Both the position numbers and the translations under genes were made by a program. The notes under the pieces were generated by a model. That model was not told where the DNA came from, made no database searches, and saw only the letters and a list, made by a program, of their open reading frames with translations. Positions 33,232 to 40,878 of a stretch of 40,878 nt of DNA are shown here, piece by piece. Position 1 is the first letter of the stretch. Each line of letters starts with the position of its first letter. Origin of the DNA: Prevotellaceae bacterium UBA2852 (GTDB lineage: Bacteria; Bacteroidota; Bacteroidia; Bacteroidales; Bacteroidaceae); contig DEFM01000035.1 of assembly GCA_002350855.1 (NCBI GenBank), forward strand, positions 1-40,878. The letters are read 5' to 3'.

Positions 33232-34194
33232 ATGAAGAAAATACTATTCATAGTTAATCCTATTTCCGGTACTTCAAATAAAAGCCGAATACTTAAGCAG
33301 ATAGATAAACTGCTTGATAAGAGTCTCTATTCTTATGAAGTGGTTAAGACTGAAAATGCCGGTCATGCAGAGAACATTGCACGTGATGCTGTAGAGAAGG
33401 GGATTGATATTGTGTGTGCAATTGGAGGCGACGGCACGGTGAACGAAGTGGCACGTGGAATCATCAATACAGACACAGCACTGGCAATAATTCCTTGTGG
33501 CTCAGGTAACGGACTGGCTCGTCACCTCCACATTCCTATGGATGCTACACGTGCAATTAAACTGATTAATTCTGCTGTAGTTCACAAGATTGACTACGGA
33601 ATGGTGAATTCACACCCATTCTTCTGTACATGTGGCATTGGTCTTGATGCATTTATTTCCCAGAAGTTTGCCGAATCGGGCAAGCGAGGCTTGACCACTT
33701 ATATTGAGAATGCGCTGAAGACGGTGCTAAGATATCAACCCGAAACATACGATCTGGAGGTGGAGAACGAAAGTTCTGAGCATTATTCTTATAAGGCTGT
33801 ACTCATTGCATGCGCCAATGCCTGTCAATGGGGAAATAATGCCTATATAGCTCCGAAGGCATCCGTTCACGACGGACTTCTTGATGTGATTATTGTAGAA
33901 CCGTTTACAAAACTTGAAGCGGCAAACATGGCTGTACAACTGATGAGAGGTTCTCTTGACCGCCATAGCAAAATCCGCACTCTTCGTTGTAAGCGAGTTC
34001 TGATAAAGCGTCCTGAAGAAGGTGCCCTGCACTTTGATGGCGACCCAATGATAGAAAGTGCAAATGTGGAAGTCTCTATTGTCAAGGACGGTTTGAAGTG
34101 TGTGTGCAGCGAGGATGAAGGTGTGCAGACAGTGGGAACCAATCTACTGAATTTCCTTCGAGGTTACAAGAACAATGTCATGATGCGCTTTTAG
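33232..34194 (+). CDS. Diacylglycerol/sphingoid lipid kinase family protein
   Basis: A 320-aa protein of the DAGK catalytic family. It opens MKKILFIVNPISG and has the nucleotide loop GGDGTVNEVARGI (65-77), PCGSGNGLARHL, and the C-terminal LHFDGDP. Members phosphorylate diacylglycerol, sphingosine or related lipids. The divergent spt gene next door suggests a sphingoid or ceramide substrate, which is inference. The ATG at 33232 was chosen because the frame upstream runs into the promoter. The stop is directly followed by the ATG of the next gene. Confidence 0.9.
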   Translation: MKKILFIVNPISGTSNKSRILKQIDKLLDKSLYSYEVVKTENAGHAENIARDAVEKGIDIVCAIGGDGTVNEVARGIINTDTALAIIPCGSGNGLARHLHIPMDATRAIKLINSAVVHKIDYGMVNSHPFFCTCGIGLDAFISQKFAESGKRGLTTYIENALKTVLRYQPETYDLEVENESSEHYSYKAVLIACANACQWGNNAYIAPKASVHDGLLDVIIVEPFTKLEAANMAVQLMRGSLDRHSKIRTLRCKRVLIKRPEEGALHFDGDPMIESANVEVSIVKDGLKCVCSEDEGVQTVGTNLLNFLRGYKNNVMMRF

Positions 34195-35274
34195 ATGCTT
34201 CTTTGCAATTTATCCAACGATATGGCTTTGGCTGCTGATTGCATGCCATACTTCCCTCCGCGTCATATTCAGCAGATGGAGAGTGACTTGGCTATGCTTG
34301 CCTATGTGTGGGATGATGGTTCTGACCGTCCACAGCCATGGGGATGGAGCAAAGCTGCAAAGTCTTACTTCCTTCAGCATGGCGTGGATTCGTTATTATT
34401 GCCAACAGATGCAGAACTTGACAGATGGCGAGGGTTCTCAAGCAGGGAATTTGCAGCGGATTATATCAGACTTTTTTTACAGCAATATCATGATATGCCT
34501 GAACTGGTGGGGCAGGATATGCGTTTTGTCAGTTTGGATAAGATTGATGATGTCATAGGAGAGATGAAAAGACATAGCCAATGCTATGTCGTTAAGTCAC
34601 CATGGTCGAGTAGTGGAAGGGGAATTGTGGTGGTAAGGCAATGGGACGATGATGTGTGTAACCGCATCAAGAGTATTGCAAAGAAACAGGGTGGAGTGCT
34701 TGTGGATATATATTACGAGAAAATGCTTGATTTTGCGCTTGAGTTCAAGGTAGAAGAAGGTCAGGTCACTTTTCTTGGCTATTCGCTCTTCTCTTCTTCG
34801 CTTGAGGGAAAGTATGGCTACAACCTCGTTGCTTCACAGGAAGAGATTACCAATGAGATTGATTCACTAGTCGGGTGTTCGTTGGAATCGTTGCGTGATG
34901 CTCATCTTGCTTTGCTGCAGAAGCAGATTGGAGATAAATATCGTGGATTCCTTGGTATAGACATGATGGCTGTGAAGATTGACAATGTGATTGCGATCCA
35001 TCCATGTGTGGAAATCAATATGCGTCTGAATATGGGCATACTTGCACTCATGCTCTGGAAGAAGATTGACGACAGGCGTTTCTTTTCCGCCTTGAAAGAG
35101 AGACTGCTAGGTTCGACTCCTGCCACAAAAGACTATGTCCTGCGATGCTTGGATCGTTTTGAATGCTTGCGTGAATGCATGCGGTCGTCAACACGTGTGC
35201 CGTTGACACCAATTCGTGATGTTGGGTTCCATGCATTGATCGAAGGCGGTAGGTTGCTGATATCCTGCAACTGA
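34195..35274 (+). CDS. ATP-grasp fold protein of unknown function
   Basis: A 359-aa protein starting immediately after the kinase stop (TAG-ATG), so co-transcribed and probably coupled. Seen: VVKSPWSSSGRGIVVV (ATP-binding beta-strand and loop), a GGVLVDIYYEKMLDFALEF adenine/hinge segment, GIDMM, and CVEINMRLNMG (metal ligands Glu and Asn). These fit an ATP-grasp ligase in residues 110-320. The N-terminal 100 residues are unassigned. The partner substrate is unknown. The last 142 bases overlap the convergent GHL10-type gene. Confidence 0.8.
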   Translation: MLLCNLSNDMALAADCMPYFPPRHIQQMESDLAMLAYVWDDGSDRPQPWGWSKAAKSYFLQHGVDSLLLPTDAELDRWRGFSSREFAADYIRLFLQQYHDMPELVGQDMRFVSLDKIDDVIGEMKRHSQCYVVKSPWSSSGRGIVVVRQWDDDVCNRIKSIAKKQGGVLVDIYYEKMLDFALEFKVEEGQVTFLGYSLFSSSLEGKYGYNLVASQEEITNEIDSLVGCSLESLRDAHLALLQKQIGDKYRGFLGIDMMAVKIDNVIAIHPCVEINMRLNMGILALMLWKKIDDRRFFSALKERLLGSTPATKDYVLRCLDRFECLRECMRSSTRVPLTPIRDVGFHALIEGGRLLISCN

Positions 35275-36713
35275 ATAGGAGCGCTTTCGTTGCCGTAGCG
35301 ATCACACGATGTTATGGCGTAGTATTTTCTGAATTCATTCTTACCCTGGATGGTGTATGTGTTTCCGGTAACTCTTACCCTTACGAGGTTTGCTCCTTTG
35401 TTTGTATCAACTGGATATATGTTGTCGCCATACACATTATAATATATATATGTAGGTTCATCCGAAGCCATTGGTTCGTCCCAAGTCAGAACATTATCGT
35501 TGAGAGTGAGGCTTGACGGAGAAGCGGGACAAATGGTGTCGTCTGCCCAAATCATTCGCGGTGTGAGAGCAGGACTGCTGAAAAATTCCTGTTGGCAACA
35601 GTCGTACAGTCCCTGGTTGTTGCGAGTGAGGAAATCCGAACGGAACATTGCTACTCCACCTATGCCGCTTTTGCGAGATGTGTGGATCTGTGCCCTGATG
35701 TCGTTGATGTGCCAATTTTCCTCGCGCCGGTCAAGGAAATAGATTCCTAATCCCGGAGCAACAGGGTGGTTGTATGAGTTCTCTTTCCAGTCGAAAAGGA
35801 AAGGGTAGAAGTTGTCCCCCTGGAAGTACATCATCGGAAAGAGCATGTCCTGCAAGTTAAGTCTAAGCCATTCCTGCGGTTCCTGGTAAACAGCGTTAAA
35901 GCAGTCCCATCCTCCAGCACTATAACGGCTGAGATTGTTGTATTTGCCAATGGGTGAACTCGATAACTTAACCCATGGCTTGATTTTCTTGACTGTATCG
36001 TGTACGGCTTTTACGATTCTTGTGATAAAGGCACGTTTCTCAGAATTGGTCCCACTGTCCCGGAAATTGTAAATCTTCTCCGGATAGCGGATGTAATCCA
36101 AGGAAATTCCGTCAACATCGTATTTCGTGACAATTTCCTTGCAAATGGAGGCAATGTAGTCTGCTGTTCCAGGCGAAGAAGGAATCATGAAGTATTCACC
36201 CTTTGCGAGACGGCAAAGCTGAGGACGTTTCCTGATAATTGATGACGAGCCCAATGCACGCTGACGGTTTGTGTCACCCAGAGGAATTGCTACCAACCAT
36301 GCATGAAGTTCCATGCCACGTTTATGACATTCGTCTATTGCAAAGGCAAGCGGATCATAGCCAGGATTCATACCAGGCTTTCCTGTAAGACATTCGTCCC
36401 AAGGCTCTATACTGGATGGATAAATGACAGACCCACGGATTCGAGTCTGAAAAATAACGGTGTTGATATTTGCTTGGCAAAGTTTGTCAAGGATGTTACG
36501 GAGTTCCTGCTTCTGTCTTTCAATTGTGTTTCTGCTTGTGGCTCTGGTTTTTGGCCAGTCGAGATTCTTGATGGTCGTGAGCCACACTGCTCTCAGTTCA
36601 GTTTTTGGCAAATACACGGTATTCCAAGGCAATGTCTGTGCTGCAGCGGTGAGTATTCCGCAAAATGAGATGGTTAGTGCTAAAATGAATGTATATAATC
36701 GAACGACCTTCAT
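35133..36713 (-). CDS. GHL10-type (DUF187) glycoside-hydrolase-like secreted protein
   Basis: A 526-aa exported protein with signal peptide MKVVRLYTFILALTISF to about 26 (TAAAQ). The barrel has ELRAVWLTTIKNLDWP near the start, YDPLAFAIDECHKRGMELHAW, and DGISLDYIRYPE, which are family hallmarks. After the barrel (about 400) comes a fibronectin-III-like domain (SLTLNDNVLTWDEP ... YYAITSCDRYGNES). The final ~45 residues are basic and low in complexity and are encoded antisense to the ATP-grasp gene; they look like an extension due to a lost stop. The ATG at 36713 was preferred to a TTG at 36728. It may act on cell-wall or storage glycans. Confidence 0.88.
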   Translation of the reverse strand: MKVVRLYTFILALTISFCGILTAAAQTLPWNTVYLPKTELRAVWLTTIKNLDWPKTRATSRNTIERQKQELRNILDKLCQANINTVIFQTRIRGSVIYPSSIEPWDECLTGKPGMNPGYDPLAFAIDECHKRGMELHAWLVAIPLGDTNRQRALGSSSIIRKRPQLCRLAKGEYFMIPSSPGTADYIASICKEIVTKYDVDGISLDYIRYPEKIYNFRDSGTNSEKRAFITRIVKAVHDTVKKIKPWVKLSSSPIGKYNNLSRYSAGGWDCFNAVYQEPQEWLRLNLQDMLFPMMYFQGDNFYPFLFDWKENSYNHPVAPGLGIYFLDRREENWHINDIRAQIHTSRKSGIGGVAMFRSDFLTRNNQGLYDCCQQEFFSSPALTPRMIWADDTICPASPSSLTLNDNVLTWDEPMASDEPTYIYYNVYGDNIYPVDTNKGANLVRVRVTGNTYTIQGKNEFRKYYAITSCDRYGNESAPIQLQDISNLPPSINAWNPTSRIGVNGTRVDDRMHSRKHSKRSKHRRT

Positions 36714-36803
36714 TATTCTGGTTGTCAAGGATGGATTTGTAGTAAAAATGTTATTTTGTCATAAAAAAGTGCACTTCTCTTGCAATTCTTTATGATTTAG
36801 GTG

Positions 36804-36811
36804 CAAAGTTA
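36804..36811 (-). promoter_or_regulatory. -7 box for the GHL10-type gene
   Basis: Minus strand TAACTTTG, 91 bases before the ATG. It is back to back with the cstA box. Confidence 0.5.
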
Positions 36812-36824
36812 GTAAAAAAAACTA

Positions 36825-36832
36825 TAATTTTG
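36825..36832 (+). promoter_or_regulatory. -7 box for cstA
   Basis: TAATTTTG, 51 bases before the cstA ATG. Its -33 position falls on the -7 box of the divergent promoter, so the two may compete. Confidence 0.5.
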
Positions 36833-36883
36833 CACTGTTTTTGTGTTAAAAGCTGTTTATACCGTTAATACTAAATATATCAA

Positions 36884-38350
36884 ATGACAACATTTGTAGT
36901 ATCGCTTATACTATTGGTTTTAGGCTATGTCCTCTATGGCACGATAGTAGAACGCGCTTTTGGTTCGGACCCTCGTCGAAAGACTCCCTGCTTCACCAAA
37001 CAGGATGGTGTAGACTATATGCCTATGCCTACTTGGAAAGTGTTCCTCATTCAATTTCTGAATATTGCCGGTACAGGACCGGTTTTTGGTGCAATCCAGG
37101 GTATTCTTTTCGGTCCTGCTGCATTCTTCTGGATTGTACTTGGTTGCATTTTAGGAGGAGCAGTTCATGACTATCTTTCTGGTATGATTTCACTTCGTAA
37201 GGATGGTAAAAGCCTTCCGGAACTGGTAGGAGACGAGATGGGTAGTGTGGCACGTATAGGTATGCGTGCTTTCTCCCTCTTCCTTATGATTCTTGTAGGA
37301 ACGGTGTTTGTAAAGACTCCTGGAGATCTGCTTTCGGCTCAGACACATGAATGGGGCTTTTTCGGTTCACCGACATTCTGGTATATTCTGATTTTTGTTT
37401 ATTATGTGATGGCAACCCTTCTTCCTGTAGACAAAATCATTGGGCGCATATATCCTGTTTTTGGAGTGGCTCTTTTAATTATGGCTTTAGGAGTAGGCTT
37501 TGGCATATTCACTAATGGAGGCGAGATACCTGAGATTACGGATGCTTTTGCTAATCATCATCCTACATCACAGATTCCTCTCTTCCCTGGACTGTTCATA
37601 ACGATAGCATGCGGAGCAGTAAGTGGTTTCCATGCTACTCAGAGTCCTATGATGGCACGTTGTATGCAGAACGAGAAATGGGGACGTCCTGTGTTCTATG
37701 GATCTATGATTACTGAAGGTGTTGTTGCACTTATCTGGGCTGCAGCTGCTATTAAATTTGCCACATCACTGGATGTTGACGGTAATACTCCATACGAGAA
37801 ATTGATGAATGCAATGATAGATCCTGAAACGGGAAAGATGAATCCTGCACATCTCGTAAACCTTATCTGTAATACTTGGTTGGGCAGGGTTGGAGGTATC
37901 CTTGCAATCCTCGGTGTGGTTGCAGCACCAATAACCTCAGGAGATACAGCATTCCGTAGTGCACGTATTATTGCTGCGGACTTCATGCATTATAAGCAGA
38001 ATAAAATCTATAAGCGTCTGATACTCTCAGTACCTCTTTTCCTTATTGCTTTTATTTTGCTGTTTGTAAATTTCGACATCCTGTGGCGCTATTTCGGATG
38101 GGTAAATCAGACTTTGGCTGTCTTCACTTTATGGGCGGTTACAGTATGGATGGCTCGTAATAGACGTAATTTCTATATACCTCTTGTTCCTGCTCTTTGG
38201 ATGACTATGGTATGTTCGTCTTACATATTCGTGGCACCAAATGAGGGATTCGGACTGCTTCCATGGATATCATACACTATTGGAGGATTGACAACAATTG
38301 CTTGTCTCGTTTGCTTTATCCGTTTCAAGAATAAATTGCAGATTAAATAG
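36884..38350 (+). CDS. cstA: Carbon starvation protein CstA
   Basis: A 488-aa inner-membrane transporter with about 13 hydrophobic segments. CstA-family signatures are seen: NIAGTGPVFGAIQGILFGPAAF, GGAVHDYLSGMISLRKDGKS, SGFHATQSPMMARCM, and ITSGDTAFRSARIIAADF. Family members import peptides or pyruvate when carbon is scarce. It is shorter than the E. coli protein and typical of the Bacteroidota form. First gene of a five-gene plus-strand run. Confidence 0.95.
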   Translation: MTTFVVSLILLVLGYVLYGTIVERAFGSDPRRKTPCFTKQDGVDYMPMPTWKVFLIQFLNIAGTGPVFGAIQGILFGPAAFFWIVLGCILGGAVHDYLSGMISLRKDGKSLPELVGDEMGSVARIGMRAFSLFLMILVGTVFVKTPGDLLSAQTHEWGFFGSPTFWYILIFVYYVMATLLPVDKIIGRIYPVFGVALLIMALGVGFGIFTNGGEIPEITDAFANHHPTSQIPLFPGLFITIACGAVSGFHATQSPMMARCMQNEKWGRPVFYGSMITEGVVALIWAAAAIKFATSLDVDGNTPYEKLMNAMIDPETGKMNPAHLVNLICNTWLGRVGGILAILGVVAAPITSGDTAFRSARIIAADFMHYKQNKIYKRLILSVPLFLIAFILLFVNFDILWRYFGWVNQTLAVFTLWAVTVWMARNRRNFYIPLVPALWMTMVCSSYIFVAPNEGFGLLPWISYTIGGLTTIACLVCFIRFKNKLQIK

Positions 38351-38351
38351 T

Positions 38352-38543
38352 ATGAAGAAAATACCACGGTCTAAATATCTTCCCATCCTGTTGCTGCTTG
38401 TCGGAATAGCATTCTATGTGTACTATGGCATCAGCTATAATGCATGGAGGGAAAATCTTGCAAATCTTATAATATATGTAGTAATAATCTCCGCGCTCTA
38501 CTGGTCATTGAGGGCTAAGGAGAAAATGGAAGGTGAAAAATGA
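38352..38543 (+). CDS. Small membrane protein
   Basis: A 63-aa protein with two hydrophobic segments (10-27, 38-52), a basic N-terminus MKKIPRSKY and a charged tail RAKEKMEGEK. It starts one base after the cstA stop, and its stop overlaps the next ATG (ATGA). It may be a subunit or accessory of CstA; the family is not recognised. Confidence 0.75.
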   Translation: MKKIPRSKYLPILLLLVGIAFYVYYGISYNAWRENLANLIIYVVIISALYWSLRAKEKMEGEK

Positions 38544-39019
38544 AAAAAACTCTATTAATCTTCACGATGCTTGTTGCATCACTGAGTGCACAGGCTCAGT
38601 TTGAGAAAGGAAAGAAATACGTCAATGCATCTCTTGCGAGTGCAGGTCTGTCGTATAGTGATTACACAAAGTTTGCATTAGGCTTCAGCGCAGAGGCTGG
38701 TTACTTCCTTAATGATGACTGGATGGCGTTGGCAGAAGTTGGATTCGACTATCGTAACAGCAATGTTCAGCAAGTATATGTCGGTGCTAAAGGCCGTTAT
38801 TACATCGAGCAGAACGGACTATTTCTCGGAGCTGGCGTACGTCTGTTGCATGAATACAAGGGACACAATGACTTCCAACTCACTCCAGAGGTTGGATATT
38901 GTTTCTTTGTCAACAAGCATCTGACTATCGAACCCGTTGCATACTTTGACATGAGTCTTTCTGATTTCTCTCATAACAGCAAAGTAGGTCTTAAAATCGG
39001 GTTGGGCTACTATTTTTAA
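38540..39019 (+). CDS. Small outer-membrane beta-barrel protein
   Basis: A 159-aa protein with a signal peptide (MKKTLLIFTMLVASLSAQAQ) and alternating beta-strands, ending GLKIGLGYYF with a terminal Phe typical of BAM-inserted barrels. It resembles OmpA-like eight-stranded barrels common in Bacteroidota. No loop suggests a function. Translationally coupled to the small membrane protein. Confidence 0.85.
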   Translation: MKKTLLIFTMLVASLSAQAQFEKGKKYVNASLASAGLSYSDYTKFALGFSAEAGYFLNDDWMALAEVGFDYRNSNVQQVYVGAKGRYYIEQNGLFLGAGVRLLHEYKGHNDFQLTPEVGYCFFVNKHLTIEPVAYFDMSLSDFSHNSKVGLKIGLGYYF

Positions 39020-39044
39020 GGGATAGTACCGAAGGCAGTATTAA

Positions 39045-40322
39045 ATGTGTAGAATTATGAGTCGTTCCATAGTAATTGCGATATTGACCATTTTTGTGGT
39101 TTCGTGTGGTGAAGACCGTACATATCAGTACGAGCAGAAGACTGCACGTGATCACTGGATGATGGAGGTGATGCAGACGCATTATCTATGGGGCGACAGT
39201 ATCAAAGAAGAGAAAATTGCCTGGAAAGACTATTTTGCTGCTCCTGCTACATTCTTTGCCAAGCTCACTGCTTTCGCACCTATCACAGACAGTTTCTCTT
39301 GGTGTGAGATTGATACAATAGAGGAAGATCACCATCAGAGAGGACACTTCAACCATATCGATTCCTATGGATTAGACTTCGCTTTGATGACTGACCCAAC
39401 AGGTGCAACCAGCCGCCAATATGCGCGTGTTATCACAGTAATGCCAAATAGCCCTGCCTCAAGAGCAGGATTACATCGCGGTGATTTTATAGGAGTGGTT
39501 GACGGAAACCGAATTTCTTCTTCAAATGTCTCCTATCTGGAGAACGGAAAGGCTCGAACCATTGTTAGAAGTGTGCTTGGTGTAGATGCCGCTAAGGAAG
39601 AACTTATCTGGGAATCAAACGATACAATCCAACTGGAACGCTCTGAGCGAATTGCCGATGCCTCAATTGCCAACCTTGCTTTTCATACTACAATTGATGG
39701 AGACCCTCTGGTGTATCTTCAGTGCAACAAACTCGATTTTACTTCTTCCGAACTCGATAACCTGATATCTTCTGTCAGGGATATGTATCCCGATATTCTT
39801 GTTCTTGACCTACGCCTTTGCAATGATGGTACATTGGAGTCTGCTGTCAATTTGGGTTCTTATTTGCTCAATAGTTCTAATCCTGAACTTGTGTTTGCAA
39901 ATACCATCTATCGGGATAGCCGTAGTGAAGAGAACAGTCTGCTGAATTTCAATTCGCAATTATTATCAGACAGGCTTCATCTTGGAAATATATATATCGT
40001 TACATCCAACTATACTTGTGGACCTGCAGAATGGTTAATACGAGCTTTGAAGGCTGCAGATAACAATAATGGTTATATAACTACTGTCGGTACATCGACG
40101 GCAGGACAGATAGTTATGACTGAAGCTATAAATGCTCCTGACTACTATACCACAATCAATCCGGCTGTTTGTTATGTAGCTGATGCAAATTTGGATTATG
40201 ACTATGCGTCTGGTATTACTCCTGATATTGATCTGGATGAATTTGAATATGTTCATCTTTATCCCTATGGTGATGTAAGGGAAGTAATCCTTAGATATAT
40301 ATTAATGAATGGTGAAGAATAA
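39045..40322 (+). CDS. S41-family peptidase-like lipoprotein, probably inactive
   Basis: A 425-aa lipoprotein (IFVVS-C, Cys21). N-terminal S41-type helical region (32-88, YLWGDSIKEEKIAW), PDZ segment (about 105-200, VMPNSPASRAGLHRGDFIGVVDG) and S41 core (205-400). The core is altered at each expected site: DLRYNGGG is DLRLCNDG (255-262), the nucleophile motif TxSxxE is TCGPAE (324-329; Gly at the Ser position), and TxGK is TAGQ (352-355; Gln for Lys). It is therefore probably a non-catalytic peptide-binding protein. A start at the second Met (39057) is equally possible. Confidence 0.82.
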   Translation: MCRIMSRSIVIAILTIFVVSCGEDRTYQYEQKTARDHWMMEVMQTHYLWGDSIKEEKIAWKDYFAAPATFFAKLTAFAPITDSFSWCEIDTIEEDHHQRGHFNHIDSYGLDFALMTDPTGATSRQYARVITVMPNSPASRAGLHRGDFIGVVDGNRISSSNVSYLENGKARTIVRSVLGVDAAKEELIWESNDTIQLERSERIADASIANLAFHTTIDGDPLVYLQCNKLDFTSSELDNLISSVRDMYPDILVLDLRLCNDGTLESAVNLGSYLLNSSNPELVFANTIYRDSRSEENSLLNFNSQLLSDRLHLGNIYIVTSNYTCGPAEWLIRALKAADNNNGYITTVGTSTAGQIVMTEAINAPDYYTTINPAVCYVADANLDYDYASGITPDIDLDEFEYVHLYPYGDVREVILRYILMNGEE

Positions 40323-40339
40323 ATAATAGACTTTACATT

Positions 40340-40855
40340 ATGAAAAAATCTGCATTTACATTATTCTTATTGACATTGTTCTTTGGATTGACTGCGTTTA
40401 CAAGCAGTGAACCTGTTGATGAACCAAATTGTGAAACTACAAATACCGAAGAAAACATGAAAGAAGTACAGGAATACCTAAAAGAATGTGGTGCATTCTT
40501 CATCGCAACTGTTGATGTTGACCAACCGCGTGTACGTCCATTTGGAGTATCCGAGATTATTGACGGCAAGTTCTATATCATGACCGGCAAAGTCAAGGAT
40601 GTTTATAAGCAAATTGCAGCAAATCCAAAATTTGAGATTTGTGCTATGAAACCATCTGGAAGTGAATGGATGCGTTTGAGCGGCACTCTTGTAAATACTG
40701 AGTCTGTTGCTCTTAAGGAAGAGTTCCTAAACCGTAATTCGGGACTTAAATCAATGTATAAAGCTGATGATAATAATATGGCTCTCTTGCAAGTTACAAA
40801 TGCAACAGCTCGATTCTGTTCATTCGGTGCTGCGGAAAGAGTAGTTAAATTCTAA
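40340..40855 (+). CDS. Pyridoxamine 5'-phosphate oxidase-fold protein with signal peptide
   Basis: A 171-aa protein. Residues 41-171 match the short PNPOx-like flavin-binding split-barrel family: MKEVQEYLKECGAFFIATV, QPRVRPFGVSEIIDGKFYIM, DVYKQIAANPKFEICAM. In most relatives the protein begins at this MKEV. Here it is preceded by a signal-like segment (MKKSAFTLFLLTLFFGLTAF) and a linker with one Cys, so it is predicted to be exported. No exact reaction is known for the family. Confidence 0.85.
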   Translation: MKKSAFTLFLLTLFFGLTAFTSSEPVDEPNCETTNTEENMKEVQEYLKECGAFFIATVDVDQPRVRPFGVSEIIDGKFYIMTGKVKDVYKQIAANPKFEICAMKPSGSEWMRLSGTLVNTESVALKEEFLNRNSGLKSMYKADDNNMALLQVTNATARFCSFGAAERVVKF

Positions 40856-40860
40856 ATAGG

Positions 40861-40878
40861 TAGGTTCTATAAATTATG
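40861..40878 (+). terminator. Probable left half of a terminator, cut by the window end
   Basis: GTAGGTTCTA is the same ten bases that open the terminator stem at 29781. The second arm lies beyond the window. Confidence 0.35.

Overview
The window is chromosomal DNA from a Bacteroidota species, most likely a Prevotella-like member of the Bacteroidales. The evidence is the gene families (Bacteroidota-type RpoZ and BamD, DUF4293, DUF4837, a Bacteroides-type serine palmitoyltransferase), a tmRNA tag ending in YALAA, and promoters of the form TTTG-N20-TAnnTTTG, which is the Bacteroidota primary-sigma consensus. Most genes are ordinary core genes.

Layout. 2-610 is the 3' part of an alpha/beta hydrolase, followed by a small unknown gene (775-987). 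1061-8808 is an apparent genomic island of six minus-strand genes: WYL regulator, PD-(D/E)XK-like protein, beta-CASP metallo-hydrolase, a 152-aa protein that resembles a piece of the C-family DNA polymerase palm, a second RpoD-like sigma factor, and an AAA ATPase. It sits exactly at the 3' end of ppdK. A second, synonymously diverged copy of the last codons and stop of ppdK lies at the far end (1062-1100), followed by an orphan terminator. That is the pattern left when an integrative element inserts in the 3' end of a gene. No integrase is present in the window.

8779-15696 (minus strand) holds ppdK, then maf, kdsC, a DUF2520 protein, a nitroreductase, a DUF4293 protein, rpoZ and bamD. 15884-16281 is ssrA (tmRNA) with its own promoter and terminator.

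16448-24818 (plus strand) is one long gene run: glyA, rlmN (broken by an in-frame TAG), a DUF4837 lipoprotein, pdxA, an inner-membrane flippase-like protein fused in frame to a Wzi-like outer-membrane barrel, a small lipoprotein, pgpA and a GtrA-family protein. 24819-25815 is a 1-kb gene-poor stretch with degenerate tandem repeats, a perfect 35-bp inverted repeat enclosing a 28-bp palindrome, and a probable IS remnant. Then come clpB and an MFS transporter.

29833-34194 holds glmS and the sphingolipid gene spt (minus), divergent from a diacylglycerol/sphingoid-type lipid kinase, which is followed by an ATP-grasp protein. The ATP-grasp gene overlaps tail-to-tail with a GHL10-type glycoside-hydrolase-like lipoprotein or secreted protein gene. 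From 36884 a plus-strand run holds cstA, a small membrane protein, a small outer-membrane barrel, a degenerate S41 peptidase and an exported PNPOx-fold protein.

The best candidate for an undescribed system is the 1061-8808 island: a dedicated sigma factor, an ATPase, two nuclease-like proteins, a polymerase-palm-like protein and a WYL regulator. Two of its genes share a long upstream element unlike the host promoters.
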